Below are positions 16,108-24,920 of a stretch of DNA of 64,000 nucleotides, in pieces. The stretch's first letter is position 1, and every line of letters starts with the position of its first letter. This stretch comes from Rhodothermales bacterium. GTDB taxonomy: Bacteria; Bacteroidota; Rhodothermia; Rhodothermales; Bin80. The position numbers were made by a program, and so were the translations under genes. Location: contig JANQES010000029.1 of the NCBI GenBank assembly GCA_028278205.1, positions 1 through 64,000 of the forward strand, read 5' to 3'. The notes under the pieces are model-generated. The model made no database searches. It was not told the origin of the DNA and saw nothing but the letters and a program-made list of their open reading frames with translations.

Positions 16108-17337
16108 TTATTCATATCGCAGCGCTTCGATGGGGTGGGCACGGGCGGCGCTCCAGGCCGGCACCAGGCCGAAGACCACCCCGACGCCGACGCAAATCGA
16201 AAAGGCCAGGATGACGGTGCCTGCCGACAGATACGCCGTGAAAAAGCTGTTGATGATGGCTGCCACGATCGCCGAGAGCGCCACCCCGATGAGACCAGCC
16301 AGGACGCACACAATCACCGCTTCGATCAAAAACTGGATCAGGATGGTGCGCCGCTTGGCCCCGACCGCCTTGCGAATGCCGATCTCTTTGGTGCGCTCTT
16401 TGACCGTCACGAACATGATGTTCATCACCCCGATGCCGCCGACGACCAGCGCCAGCGCCGTCAAAAAGATGCCGATGGCGTAGATCGTCCCCTTGATCAC
16501 ACCGATTTGATCACGAAAAGCCTCCTGCCGGTTGATGGCAAAGTTAGACTCTTCCATCGCATCGACCTTGCGCACGGTCCGCAGGATGCCCGTGATCTCA
16601 TCTTCGGCCAGATCCAACGTCTCCGCCGAGGAAGCCTTGACTTCGATGGTGATGCTGCGGCGGCTGCCGAAGAGTTTTTTAAAGGTGTTGAAGGGCATCT
16701 GGATTTGCTCGTCGAACGAAAAAAGCCCCAGAAACTTACCCTGCCGCGCCAACACCCCGATGACCTCGAACCGGTGCCCGCCGACGCGAATTTTCTTGCC
16801 GAGAGGCCGCTCATTGGGAAAAAGATTTTCGGCCACTTCGGCCCCGATGATGCAGACGTTGCGCGCCGTTCGGTTTTCAAAGTCGTTGTACCATCGCCCT
16901 TCGGTCAGGTCGATGTCTTCGATGCGGGTGATGTCGGGCGTTGAGCCCTGAATGAAGACGCCGTAGAGGGCGCGGTCGCGGTAGCGCACGGGCCGCCCGG
17001 TGCGCACGAGGGGCGCCACCGCCTCGACGTAGCGCGCCTGTTCCCGGATGGCATCGGCGAGGTCGGCCTTGATGTCGGGCCGGTTGCGAAACTTCATCCA
17101 ATCCTGGGGCGTGGCGAACCAGGGTGTTTTGTCGACGTAGAGCACGTTGGTGCCCAGCATCGCCATAGACCGTTCGAAGCCGCGTTCGAGCCCGTTGATG
17201 ACGGTGAACATTGCCGTAACCGTCACGATGCCGATGACAATGCCCAGCATCGTCAAGAACGACCGCATTTTGTGAGCGTGGATAGCGCGGAGGGCGATGC
17301 GCAACCCTTCCCAGATTTCGTAAAAGAAGCGAAACAC
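16108..17337 (-). CDS. MacB/FtsX-type ABC transporter permease (paralogue)
   Basis: A 409-residue permease related to the gene at 14767: N-terminal helix in HAHKMRSFLTMLGIVIGIVTVTAMFTVINGLERGFE, periplasmic domain, and a C-terminal bundle with VVGGIGVMNIMFVTVKERTKEIGIRKAVGAKRRTI and the terminal IEALRYE. Two different permeases next to each other suggest a heterodimeric transporter or two half-transporters using one ATPase encoded elsewhere. A repeat hairpin of about 115 bp separates it from the next gene on the same strand. Upstream 17338-17587 is a divergent intergenic region with the DUF5989 gene. Confidence 0.9.
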   Translation of the reverse strand: MFRFFYEIWEGLRIALRAIHAHKMRSFLTMLGIVIGIVTVTAMFTVINGLERGFERSMAMLGTNVLYVDKTPWFATPQDWMKFRNRPDIKADLADAIREQARYVEAVAPLVRTGRPVRYRDRALYGVFIQGSTPDITRIEDIDLTEGRWYNDFENRTARNVCIIGAEVAENLFPNERPLGKKIRVGGHRFEVIGVLARQGKFLGLFSFDEQIQMPFNTFKKLFGSRRSITIEVKASSAETLDLAEDEITGILRTVRKVDAMEESNFAINRQEAFRDQIGVIKGTIYAIGIFLTALALVVGGIGVMNIMFVTVKERTKEIGIRKAVGAKRRTILIQFLIEAVIVCVLAGLIGVALSAIVAAIINSFFTAYLSAGTVILAFSICVGVGVVFGLVPAWSAARAHPIEALRYE

Positions 17338-17587
17338 GAGCGATGGGGGTGTTTAGGGCATGTGAAAGATCGGGAGCAGCACAGAGGCAACCTGTTGGAG
17401 TACGTCCCAGCCTATCGCGGGTTGCATCCGCTCCCTCGCCGTCACCACCTCCCTTCGACGCATTTTCTATAAAAACGCTATCTTTACAAAACCGGATACA
17501 CGGAATCAGAAGCACCGCGCCATCGTACAAGTCCCTCACCCTCAACACCATTCCTCTCCAAACCCTCCACCTCATCCACCGAATCTC

Positions 17588-17746
17588 ATGGGAAAGGCAC
17601 GTATTCTCGCCGAATTTTGGAGTTTCTTGCGGGTGCGCAAAAAATACTGGCTCGCCCCCATCGTCATCGTCCTGATGATGCTAAGCCTGCTGATCGTCCT
17701 GACGCAAGGCTCGGCGCTGGCGCCGTTCATTTACGCGTTGTTCTGA
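17588..17746 (+). CDS. DUF5989 micro-protein
   Basis: A 52-residue protein with the full pattern of DUF5989: an N-terminal amphipathic start, EFWSFLRVRKKYWLAP, one membrane helix IVIVLMMLSLLIVLTQGSA and the ending APFIYALF. Members often accompany SxtJ-like membrane proteins or carbamoyltransferases, which are not seen here. The ATG at 17588 and TGA at 17744-17746 give the standard length. Function unknown. It stands alone between divergent permease genes and a convergent GNAT gene, with a stop-proximal hairpin. Confidence 0.85.
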   Translation: MGKARILAEFWSFLRVRKKYWLAPIVIVLMMLSLLIVLTQGSALAPFIYALF

Positions 17747-17747
17747 T

Positions 17748-17772
17748 TTCTGAATCGCTCCGCGATTCAGAA
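17748..17772. terminator. Hairpin after the DUF5989 gene
   Basis: TTCTGAATCG at 17748-17757 pairs with CGATTCAGAA at 17763-17772, starting right after the TGA. It lies between convergent genes and may end both transcripts, though no strong T-run is present. Confidence 0.5.
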
Positions 17773-17774
17773 TG

Positions 17775-18245
17775 CTAAATCTTCTTCTCAAACCGCAGGC
17801 GGAAGTCCTTGTAGGTGGGGTTATAATCGGCGCGGGTGACGCGGAAGCCTTCTTCGAGCCCCATCACCGTCATGCCGGGGTGCATGTTGGGAAACGTATC
17901 GTAGGCCAGGATCCGATAGCCTTTGCGGCGGATGCGCTCGGTCATGGCGTAGAGCAGTTGGCGCGAGATGCCGCGCCGCCGGTAGGCCGCCAGCACCCCG
18001 CCCTTGGCGCTGTAGAACGTCTCGCGGCTCTCCTTATACCCGATCTTAAACCCGACGGGCTCGTCGCCCAGCGAGGCCAGGAGCATCATCAGATCGGCGC
18101 GTTCGAACGTATTGATGACGCGTTCCTCGCCGAAGATCACCCGGTTGAGCCGCTTGATCACATCGAGTTGCCCCATGCCCACTTCGACGATGCGAAGCGG
18201 TCGTTCAGGCGCAACAAGGGTCGGCGTGTCGTCAGGGCTTTGCAT
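17775..18245 (-). CDS. GNAT family N-acetyltransferase
   Basis: A 156-residue single GNAT domain, which transfers an acetyl group from acetyl-CoA to an amine. The acetyl-CoA loop is in GGVLAAYRRRGISRQLLYAMTERIRRKGYRILAYDT, matching the R/Q-x-x-G-x-G/A pattern, with beta-4 before it (PVGFKIGYKES). The substrate cannot be inferred. Its start is 35 bp from the helicase stop on the same strand with an AT-rich hairpin between, so the two may be partially cotranscribed. Confidence 0.85.
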   Translation of the reverse strand: MQSPDDTPTLVAPERPLRIVEVGMGQLDVIKRLNRVIFGEERVINTFERADLMMLLASLGDEPVGFKIGYKESRETFYSAKGGVLAAYRRRGISRQLLYAMTERIRRKGYRILAYDTFPNMHPGMTVMGLEEGFRVTRADYNPTYKDFRLRFEKKI

Positions 18246-18247
18246 GG

Positions 18248-18284
18248 TTAAATTTTTTCAAATCGGAGATTTTAAAAAATTTAA
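18248..18284. terminator. AT-rich hairpin over the helicase stop codon
   Basis: TTAAATTTTTT at 18248-18258 and AAAAAATTTAA at 18274-18284 are perfect 11-bp arms; the minus-strand stop of the helicase (18281-18283) is inside the first-transcribed arm. On the minus strand the second arm ends in a T-rich stretch. Confidence 0.55.
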
Positions 18285-20392
18285 AAGGGGAGGCCGTCGT
18301 CGGGAGTTTCAGGCACTTCGGTGGGGGTGGAGGCTGGTTCGGGTACAGGGTTGGGTGATGAAGCGGGTTCGGGGATGGCTTTGGGTGCGGTTTCGGGGAG
18401 GGCCGGCGTGGGGTCTTCGACGAGTTGCCAGGGTTCGAGCAAGGCCTCGGGCACACCGTCGAGGAAACGGCTGGGCTTGGCCAGATAATCGCCGTGATAC
18501 CGGCGATATTGGACCATCGGATACGAGATAAAGAGGTTTTCTTCGGCCCGCGTGATGGCCACGTAGAGCAAGCGCAGTTCTTCGTCGAGCGCGTCTTCAT
18601 CTTTGAAGGAATAGCCCGAAGGCAGCACGCCGTCGAGCGCGTGGATGATAAAGACCGAGTGGAATTCGAGCCCTTTGGCCGAGTGGATGGTCGAGAGCAC
18701 CAGCGGCAGTTCGTCGTCGTCGAGCGGCTCGCCGTCGAGGGCGCTCAGTTCGATGGGATCGAGCGCCAGCGACGAAAGGAAATCGGCGCGGCTGCGGAAG
18801 GTGTCGGCCAGGGTGATGAAGTGCTCCAGGTCTTGAAGACGCTTCGGATAATCCTCGTAATGGATGCGCGTGCAGATCGGCTCGTAGTACTGCACGATGG
18901 CTTCGACCTGCTCGACGAGCAGCACGTCGGGCGCGCGCACGGCTCGCAGCGTCTCGAAAAGCCGCTTGAGCGATTCGACGTAGCGCGGCGAATAAGGCCG
19001 GTCTTCGAGCGTGAACGGATCGCCGGTGGCCGAGGTGATCCATTCGATCAGATCGTGCGCCGTGCGCGGGCCGATGCCCTGAAGCAACTGAAGGATGCGA
19101 TTCCAGGCGGCGGCGTCTTTCGGATTTTCGACCACCTTCAGGTGCGACAGCACATCCTTGATGTGTGCCGCCTCGCTGAGCTTCAACCCGCCGTATTTGA
19201 CAAACGGGATGTTGCGCCGGTTGAGTTCGACTTCGAGATCGTACGAGTTGAAGCCGCTGCGGAAGAGCACGGCGGCGCGGTGCAGCGGCACGCCTTGCTC
19301 GCGCAGTTGCAAGATCACCTGTGTCACGAAGCGGCTCTCGAAGCGGGTGTCCGGCGCCGGCACGAGCGCCGGGAGGTCGCCCGTGGTTTTGGCCTCGGTG
19401 AAGAGCTGCTTTTCATACTTCCGATGCGCCCGCTGCAAGACGTGGTTGGCAAAATCGAGGATCGGCTGCGTAGAACGGTAGTTGTGCTCCAGCTTGAGGA
19501 CCGTCGTTTCGGGAAAATGGTCGGGGAACGTAAAAATGTTGCGGAAGTCGGCGCCGCGAAACCGATAGATGCTCTGCGCGTCGTCGCCGACGGCCATCAC
19601 GTTGCCGTGGACCGAGGCGAACTGCCGGACGAGGTCGGCCTGAAGACGGTTGGTATCCTGATATTCATCGACGAGGACGTAGCGGCACATGGCGGCCACC
19701 TGCCCGCGCACGTCGTCGTGCTGTTCGAAGAGGCGCAACGTGCCGGCCAGCAGGTCGTCGTAATCCATCAAACTGTGTCGCTGCTTGTAGCTCTGATACT
19801 CCAGCTTGAGCGCCAGCAAATCATCCAGATAATCCACAAATTGCGGATAGCGGGCTTCGAGGATATCCGCGAGAGGCCGTTCCCGGTTGGTCGAGGCCGA
19901 GAACATGGTGTAGAGCGTTTTTTTGCGCGGGAAGCGTTTTTTGGCTTTGTGAAAACCCTGCGCCGTGCGCAGCACGTCGATGACGTCGGCGGCGTCGGCG
20001 GCGTCGAGGATGGTAAAGTGATGCTCCAGGCCGAGCTTGGGCGCGTGACGGCGCAGCAGATTCAGGCAAAACGCGTGGAAGGTGCCGCCGCGCACCTGCT
20101 GGCATCGCCCGTCGAGCAGCGTCGAGGCGCGGGTGAGCATCTCGCGGGCGGCCCGGCGCGTGAACGTCAAGAGGACGATGTGTTCGGGCGCGGTGCCGGT
20201 CTCGACGAGGTAGGCCACGCGATAGACGAGCGTCCGCGTCTTGCCCGTGCCCGCCCCGGCGATGACCAGAAACGGCCCGCCCGGCGCCGTGGCCGCTGCA
20301 TACTGCTGCGGGTTCAACTCGCCGGCATAGTCGATAGACAGGCTCGGCTGCGGCGTGTGCGTGTCGCGTTTGAGAACAAACCGGCGGGCCAT
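18281..20392 (-). CDS. UvrD/PcrA-type ATP-dependent DNA helicase
   Basis: A superfamily 1A 3'-5' helicase of 703 residues. Motif Q/I is LNPQQYAAATAPGGPFLVIAGAGTGKTRTLVYR (Walker A at 45-52), motif II VLVDEYQDTN, motif III AVGDDAQSIYRFRGAD, motif IV region LEHNYRSTQPIL, and motifs V/VI LSTIHSAKGLEFHSVFII and EELRLLYVAITRAEENLFI. The last 50 residues are Pro/Glu/Ala-rich and probably disordered. I start at MARRFVLK (20392) because the 112 upstream codons cross repeat DNA. Expected roles are nucleotide excision or replication-restart repair; UvrD, PcrA and Rep cannot be told apart here. Confidence 0.93.
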   Translation of the reverse strand: MARRFVLKRDTHTPQPSLSIDYAGELNPQQYAAATAPGGPFLVIAGAGTGKTRTLVYRVAYLVETGTAPEHIVLLTFTRRAAREMLTRASTLLDGRCQQVRGGTFHAFCLNLLRRHAPKLGLEHHFTILDAADAADVIDVLRTAQGFHKAKKRFPRKKTLYTMFSASTNRERPLADILEARYPQFVDYLDDLLALKLEYQSYKQRHSLMDYDDLLAGTLRLFEQHDDVRGQVAAMCRYVLVDEYQDTNRLQADLVRQFASVHGNVMAVGDDAQSIYRFRGADFRNIFTFPDHFPETTVLKLEHNYRSTQPILDFANHVLQRAHRKYEKQLFTEAKTTGDLPALVPAPDTRFESRFVTQVILQLREQGVPLHRAAVLFRSGFNSYDLEVELNRRNIPFVKYGGLKLSEAAHIKDVLSHLKVVENPKDAAAWNRILQLLQGIGPRTAHDLIEWITSATGDPFTLEDRPYSPRYVESLKRLFETLRAVRAPDVLLVEQVEAIVQYYEPICTRIHYEDYPKRLQDLEHFITLADTFRSRADFLSSLALDPIELSALDGEPLDDDELPLVLSTIHSAKGLEFHSVFIIHALDGVLPSGYSFKDEDALDEELRLLYVAITRAEENLFISYPMVQYRRYHGDYLAKPSRFLDGVPEALLEPWQLVEDPTPALPETAPKAIPEPASSPNPVPEPASTPTEVPETPDDGLPF

Positions 20393-20959
20393 GGCAGAAG
20401 CGGGAAGAGGTTTTATTTCTTTGTAAAGATACCAATGATATCGAGCGGGAGAAAGGGTGAGAGGGTGAGAGGGAGCGTGAGAGGTGTTTTTTTCATCACC
20501 CTCGTGCTCGTTCCCACGGTCCTCCGTGGACACGAGCCGAAGGCGACTGACGAAGTAAATGCAGAACCGGACGCTCCCGCGTCCGAAAGGCGACGCAGGA
20601 GCGTCGCGGATGGGCATTCCCACGCGGGAGCATGGGAACGAGGGGGATTTTAAGAGTGAAAGGGAGCGTGGAGGATGGTTTTCTGCCTTTTTTTCCGGAT
20701 TGGGAATGCGTGATTTAGACTTATCCACAAGCTATCCCCAACGATGCGCTCTAACTAAAGAATTCGTATCTTCAGGCCGTTCGACTTCGAAGAGGATCCC
20801 CTGGTTTGGCCGGTGGATTCTTTATACCTTCCTCACGACGTTCGGAAAACCTGCTCTAGGCCTGGCCTTTAGACCCATGGGCGCTCCCTGGCGGCCTCTA
20901 GCCCTTCAACTCCGAACCCGCTCATCTGCCTCGGAATTCCGCAAGATTCTGCTTTTCGA
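20393..20959. other. Intergenic region with repeats upstream of parA
   Basis: This divergent 567-bp gap holds GAGAGGGTGA-type octamers (20447-20490), a composite repeat at 20506-20640 sharing two modules with 8019-8165, the small palindromes around 20562-20600 and TTCCCA...TGGGAA at 20617-20638, and a perfect DnaA-box-like TTATCCACA near 20720. One box does not make an origin. The parA promoter should be in 20740-20950 but was not identified with confidence. Confidence 0.6.
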
Positions 20960-21838
20960 ATGGGAAAGGTCATCGCGATAGCCAATCAGAAAGGGGGCGT
21001 CGGTAAGACGACTACAGCGATTAACCTGGCCGCGTCGCTGGCGGCCACGGAGCACCCCACGCTGATTATCGACATCGACCCGCAGGCCAACTGCACCTCG
21101 GGCACCGGCCTCGACCCCCGTAACGTCGCTAACTCGACCTACGAGGTGCTCATCGGCGACGTGGCGATCGACGAGGCGGTGCGGCAGACCAACATCCCGT
21201 TTCTCGACATCCTGCCCAGCCACATCAACCTCGTCGGCGCCGAGATCGAGATGATCGACGTGATGGAGCGCGAGCGCATCCTCAAAAACGCCCTGATCCA
21301 CGCCCGGCGCAAATACGACTTTGTGGTGATCGACTGCCCGCCGTCGTTGGGCCTGTTGACGTTGAACTCGCTGACGGCAGCCAACTCGGTCCTGATCCCG
21401 GTACAGGCCGAGTATTTCGCCCTGGAAGGCCTCGGTCAATTGCTCAACACCATCAAGATCGTCCGCCAGCATTTGAACCCGGAGTTGGAGATCGAAGGCG
21501 TGCTCATGACGATGTTCGACACGCGGCTGCGGCTGTCGAACCAGGTGGCGCAGGAGGTGCGGCGGTACTTCGGCGACAAGGTCTTCCGGACGATTGTGCA
21601 ACGCAACGTGCGCATTGCCGAGGCGCCGAGTTTCGGCAAGCCGGTGCTTTTCTACGACGCCACGAGCATCGGCGCGCGCAACTACATCGCCCTGGCTAAA
21701 GAGATCCTGCGCAACAACCAGCGGTATTTACGACAGTATGAAGAGGTCCAGGAGGAGGCTTCTTCGCCGGTGAAACCCAACGGCCAGAACGACTCGGTCT
21801 CGCCGTCGTCGACGCCGGCCAACGGGTTCACCTTTTGA
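20960..21838 (+). CDS. parA: Chromosome partitioning ATPase ParA (Soj)
   Basis: ParA binds DNA as an ATP-dependent dimer and, with ParB, moves origin regions apart. The deviant Walker A is [10 protein letters not shown] at residues 11-20, the switch region [11 protein letters not shown] follows near 39, and Walker B is [18 protein letters not shown]. The 292-residue length and lack of an N-terminal HTH mark it as the chromosomal type. It is directly followed by parB after a heptad-repeat hairpin. The last 25 residues are Ser/Pro-rich and vary in the family. A replication origin is often close to parAB, but gidAB and other usual neighbours are absent. Confidence 0.95.
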   Translation: MGKVIAIANQKGGVGKTTTAINLAASLAATEHPTLIIDIDPQANCTSGTGLDPRNVANSTYEVLIGDVAIDEAVRQTNIPFLDILPSHINLVGAEIEMIDVMERERILKNALIHARRKYDFVVIDCPPSLGLLTLNSLTAANSVLIPVQAEYFALEGLGQLLNTIKIVRQHLNPELEIEGVLMTMFDTRLRLSNQVAQEVRRYFGDKVFRTIVQRNVRIAEAPSFGKPVLFYDATSIGARNYIALAKEILRNNQRYLRQYEEVQEEASSPVKPNGQNDSVSPSSTPANGFTF

Positions 21839-21843
21839 GATCG

Positions 21844-21928
21844 GTGTTTTGCGTGTTTTCGTGTTATGGTGTTTTAGTGTTTGCGTTCATCACACTAAAA
21901 CACGAAAACACCATAACACGAAAACATT
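21844..21928. repeat. Repeat hairpin between parA and parB
   Basis: GTGTTTTCGTGTTATG-type repeats on the left (21844-21882) and their complement CATAACACGAAAACA on the right (21892-21928) form a long near-perfect stem. It lies 18 bp before the parB start codon and is unlike any parS consensus. Confidence 0.75.
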
Positions 21929-21945
21929 ATTGAACAACCACTGAC

Positions 21946-22914
21946 ATGGCATCGAAAAAAGTAGCGCTCGGCCGCGGATTAAGCGCCCTGTTGCCGACCG
22001 GGCAGCAGGAGGGCGAGGGCCTCGACGCGCCGGCGTCGGAGGCACCGCCGAGTAAACTCTATCGGTTCGAAGAACGAACGCGCCTGCTGGGCCGCGTGGC
22101 CGATCTCGAAATCGACCATATCAGCCCCAACCCGTACCAGCCGCGTCAAGACTTCGCCGACGAGGCACTCGACGAACTGGCCGACTCGATCAAGCAGTTG
22201 GGCATCATCCAGCCTATCACGGTGCGGGCGCTCTCGGGGGGGCGTTTCGAGGTGATTTCGGGCGAGCGGCGGCTGCGGGCGGCGCGGCGCGCGGGCCTCA
22301 AGCGGGTGCCGGCCTACGTCCGCGAGGCCGGCACTGAAGAGATGCTGGAGATGGCCCTGGTCGAAAACGTCCAGCGCGAGGAACTCAACCCCGTTGAGGT
22401 GGCGCTGGGCTATCAGCGGTTGATGGAAGAATGCGGCTTGCGGCAGGAGCAGGTGGCCGAACGCGTCGGCAAAAAACGCACGACGGTCGCTAATTTCTTG
22501 CGCCTGCTCAAGCTGCCGCCGCGCATCCAGGCGGCGCTGCGCGAGCGGAGCGTGTCGGTGGGCCACGCCCGGTCGCTCATCAACGTAGACGACGAGGAGT
22601 TCCAACTGCACCTGCTCGAAGAGATCCAGCACAAAGACCTGTCGGTGCGCGAGGTGGAAGACCGGGTCCGGTCCTGGCGCAAGCGGCAAAAGGCCTCCGA
22701 CGACCCGGATGCCTCGGCCAGGCCATCCGGACCGGCACCGCCGCCTGACCGCGACGCATTGCAGCTTCAGGACTTCGAGAACCGTCTGCGGGCGCAATTC
22801 AGCACACAGATCCACCTCAAACACAAGGCCGACGGCAGCGGTAAGATCGAGCTTTCCTACTACTCGGCTGAGGATCTGGAACGCCTGCTGGAATTGTTGT
22901 TGCGGCATTCGTAA
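21946..22914 (+). CDS. parB: Chromosome partitioning protein ParB (Spo0J)
   Basis: A CTP-dependent DNA clamp that loads at parS. The 322-residue protein has the basic start KVALGRGLSALLP, the ParB/Srx CTPase core with DHISPNPYQPRQDFADEAL and ISGERRLRAARRAGLKRVPAYV, then the VENVQREELNPVEVALGYQRL and HTH segment (RVGKKRTTVANFLRLLKLPP) and VGHARSLINV. The C-terminal 60 residues form the dimerisation part. It is preceded by parA. No 16-bp parS-like site was identified in the window. Confidence 0.95.
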   Translation: MASKKVALGRGLSALLPTGQQEGEGLDAPASEAPPSKLYRFEERTRLLGRVADLEIDHISPNPYQPRQDFADEALDELADSIKQLGIIQPITVRALSGGRFEVISGERRLRAARRAGLKRVPAYVREAGTEEMLEMALVENVQREELNPVEVALGYQRLMEECGLRQEQVAERVGKKRTTVANFLRLLKLPPRIQAALRERSVSVGHARSLINVDDEEFQLHLLEEIQHKDLSVREVEDRVRSWRKRQKASDDPDASARPSGPAPPPDRDALQLQDFENRLRAQFSTQIHLKHKADGSGKIELSYYSAEDLERLLELLLRHS

Positions 22915-22920
22915 GGCTTC

Positions 22921-23619
22921 ATGATGAATCCTCCTGAAGCGAAGTCCGTACGGGATCCGGGCGCGCTCCAACGCGTTAGGCGACGGCAGCGACGCGTAAC
23001 GCTGATGCTGGGGATCGTCGTTGGAATGGCGTTTGGGTGGGCCACCATCCCTCCGGCGGCAGCCCAGACCGACACCACCGCAACCATCGAACGCCGTCTC
23101 CCCGAAAACCATTCACCAAAGGGCGCTTTGCGGCGCGCAGCGGTGGTGCCCGGATGGGGTCAGTACTATAACCGGCACTACCTGAAAATCCCCTTCGTCT
23201 ACGTCGGATTGGGCGGATTTACAGCAGCGGCGCTCTACACCAACAATCGGTACCTGCTCTACCGACGCTCGTACCTGTACACCGTAACCGTAGACGAAAA
23301 CGGCGAACGGACTTTCCCCGACGAATACGCCGATGAGTACGAACGCCTGATCAACGACCTGGGGCTGGGGCCGGTGTCGGAACTTACGGAGTCTGATTTC
23401 GACCGCCTGGAGCCTCAATTTCGGGCACAACGCGACAATCTTCGGCGTAACCGTGACCTTTTGTACTTTGGGATCGTCTTTTGGTATGGGCTGACGATGC
23501 TCGACGCCTTCGTCAGCGCGCACCTGCTCGATTTCGACGTCGGTGAAGACCTGACGGTCACGCTCTTACCCCACCCCATCGCGCCGGGCCTGACAGCCAC
23601 GCTGCGGTGGGGGTTTTGA
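22921..23619 (+). CDS. DUF5683 membrane protein
   Basis: A 232-residue envelope protein with an N-terminal hydrophobic signal (VTLMLGIVVGMAFGWATIPPAAA), the DUF5683 hallmark ALRRAAVVPGWGQYYNRHYLKIPFVYVGLGGFTAAALY and another helix at RRNRDLLYFGIVFWYGLTMLDAFVSAHLL. Function is unknown; in this lineage it commonly follows parB, as here, six bases after the parB stop. Start at the first ATG, 22921 (a second ATG follows directly). Confidence 0.88.
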   Translation: MMNPPEAKSVRDPGALQRVRRRQRRVTLMLGIVVGMAFGWATIPPAAAQTDTTATIERRLPENHSPKGALRRAAVVPGWGQYYNRHYLKIPFVYVGLGGFTAAALYTNNRYLLYRRSYLYTVTVDENGERTFPDEYADEYERLINDLGLGPVSELTESDFDRLEPQFRAQRDNLRRNRDLLYFGIVFWYGLTMLDAFVSAHLLDFDVGEDLTVTLLPHPIAPGLTATLRWGF

Positions 23620-23640
23620 AAACAGCCTTGTACTTCCGAT

Positions 23641-24789
23641 ATGGCGCGTATCGTCTATGCACTCAGCGGCCAGGGGCGTGGGCACACCTCGCGCAGTCTT
23701 GCCACCTCAGACGCCCTCCGCAAACGCGGGCACGAGGTGCTCTTCTGCTGCGGCGGCACGGCCCGCGAAATCCTGGAAGCGCAAGGCGAGACGGTGCTGC
23801 GCGTGCCCGTGCTGCGCCACGTCATGAAAGACAATGTGCTGAAGCCTTACCAAACCGTCTTTACCAACCGGGAGGCGATCTGGAGAAAATCGCAAATCGT
23901 GGAACGACTGAGCGACGAATTCGCTGATTTCGGGCCGGATTTGCTGATCACCGACTTCGAAGGCTTTTCGAGGCGGGCGGCTGAACAGAGGGGGCTGCCG
24001 GTGCTTTCGTTCAACCATCAGCAAATCATCACCGAGACGCGCTTTGCCTTGCCGCTGCGCTACCGGTGGCATGCGTTGATGGCCAAGACCATCATCAAGC
24101 TTATCGCGCCGAAGAACCCGGAGCACCTTTTGCTGTCGTCGTTCTTTTTCCCGCCGCTCAAAAATCCGGCTAAGACGACGCTCGTGGCGCCTATCATCCG
24201 GCCCGCCGTGCAAGCCCTCGCGCCCCACCCCGGCGAGCACGTGCTGGTCTATTACAACCAGGCCGAAGGCAGCGAATACCTGCTCGACCACCTCCGGCAG
24301 ACCGACGCCCACTTCGTCGTCTACAACTTTCCCACCCCGCCGCATCCGGAGGCGTACCCGAACCTCGTGTTCAAGCAGCCGTCGTTGGAGGGGTTTTTGG
24401 AGGATCTGGCCCGGAGCCGCGCCATCATGTGTACCGCCGGCTTTACCCTCATGAGCGAAGCGCTCTACCTGGGCAAACCCCTGCTGGTGATTCCCAACCG
24501 GGGCCTCTTCGAACAAACCCTCAACGCGCTCTTCCTCGAACGCGAACGCCTGGGGCAGGCCGTCATTGACCGCCGGCTCACCCGCGCCGACCTTGAGACG
24601 TTCCTCAGCCGCCTCGACGCCTATGCAGATCGTTTGCAAAATCGACCTGCCTGTGGGAACAAAGAGGCCGTCGCGTGTATCGAAGGCGTTCTTTCGCGCC
24701 TCGGGCCGTCGGTGCATGCCCCATCGCCGGCCTTTTCTGCACCCGTCGAGGCTGCTTCGCTGACTGATGCCCTGGCCGGTCCCGACTGA
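23641..24789 (+). CDS. Glycosyltransferase, GT28/MurG-like fold
   Basis: A 382-residue GT-B fold protein. The N-terminal nucleotide-fold loop GQGRGHTSRSLATSDALRKRGHEVLF resembles the glycine-rich acceptor loop of MurG/UgtP-like enzymes, and the C-terminal half carries the donor-site pattern MCTAGFTLMSEALYLGKPLLVIPNRGLFEQ. This group includes glycolipid synthases; the nearby serine palmitoyltransferase and ceramide-synthase-like genes make a glycosphingolipid role attractive but unproven. The C-terminal 30 residues are low-complexity. Confidence 0.8.
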   Translation: MARIVYALSGQGRGHTSRSLATSDALRKRGHEVLFCCGGTAREILEAQGETVLRVPVLRHVMKDNVLKPYQTVFTNREAIWRKSQIVERLSDEFADFGPDLLITDFEGFSRRAAEQRGLPVLSFNHQQIITETRFALPLRYRWHALMAKTIIKLIAPKNPEHLLLSSFFFPPLKNPAKTTLVAPIIRPAVQALAPHPGEHVLVYYNQAEGSEYLLDHLRQTDAHFVVYNFPTPPHPEAYPNLVFKQPSLEGFLEDLARSRAIMCTAGFTLMSEALYLGKPLLVIPNRGLFEQTLNALFLERERLGQAVIDRRLTRADLETFLSRLDAYADRLQNRPACGNKEAVACIEGVLSRLGPSVHAPSPAFSAPVEAASLTDALAGPD

Positions 24790-24920
24790 CCCCCTCCGCC
24801 AATCTACCCCACGCTCTGCGATGCTAAAATCCAACATTTCCGGTACTTGGAGCCTTCCATTTGGTTTTCAATGACTTTATTGATTATCCTTCCTTCTTTA
24901 TCACCCACGGCACGGACGCG

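Noticed and set aside
16108..17337. Complete MacAB-TolC operon
   Set aside because: Neither an ATPase domain in these proteins nor a membrane-fusion or outer-membrane partner was found in the window.
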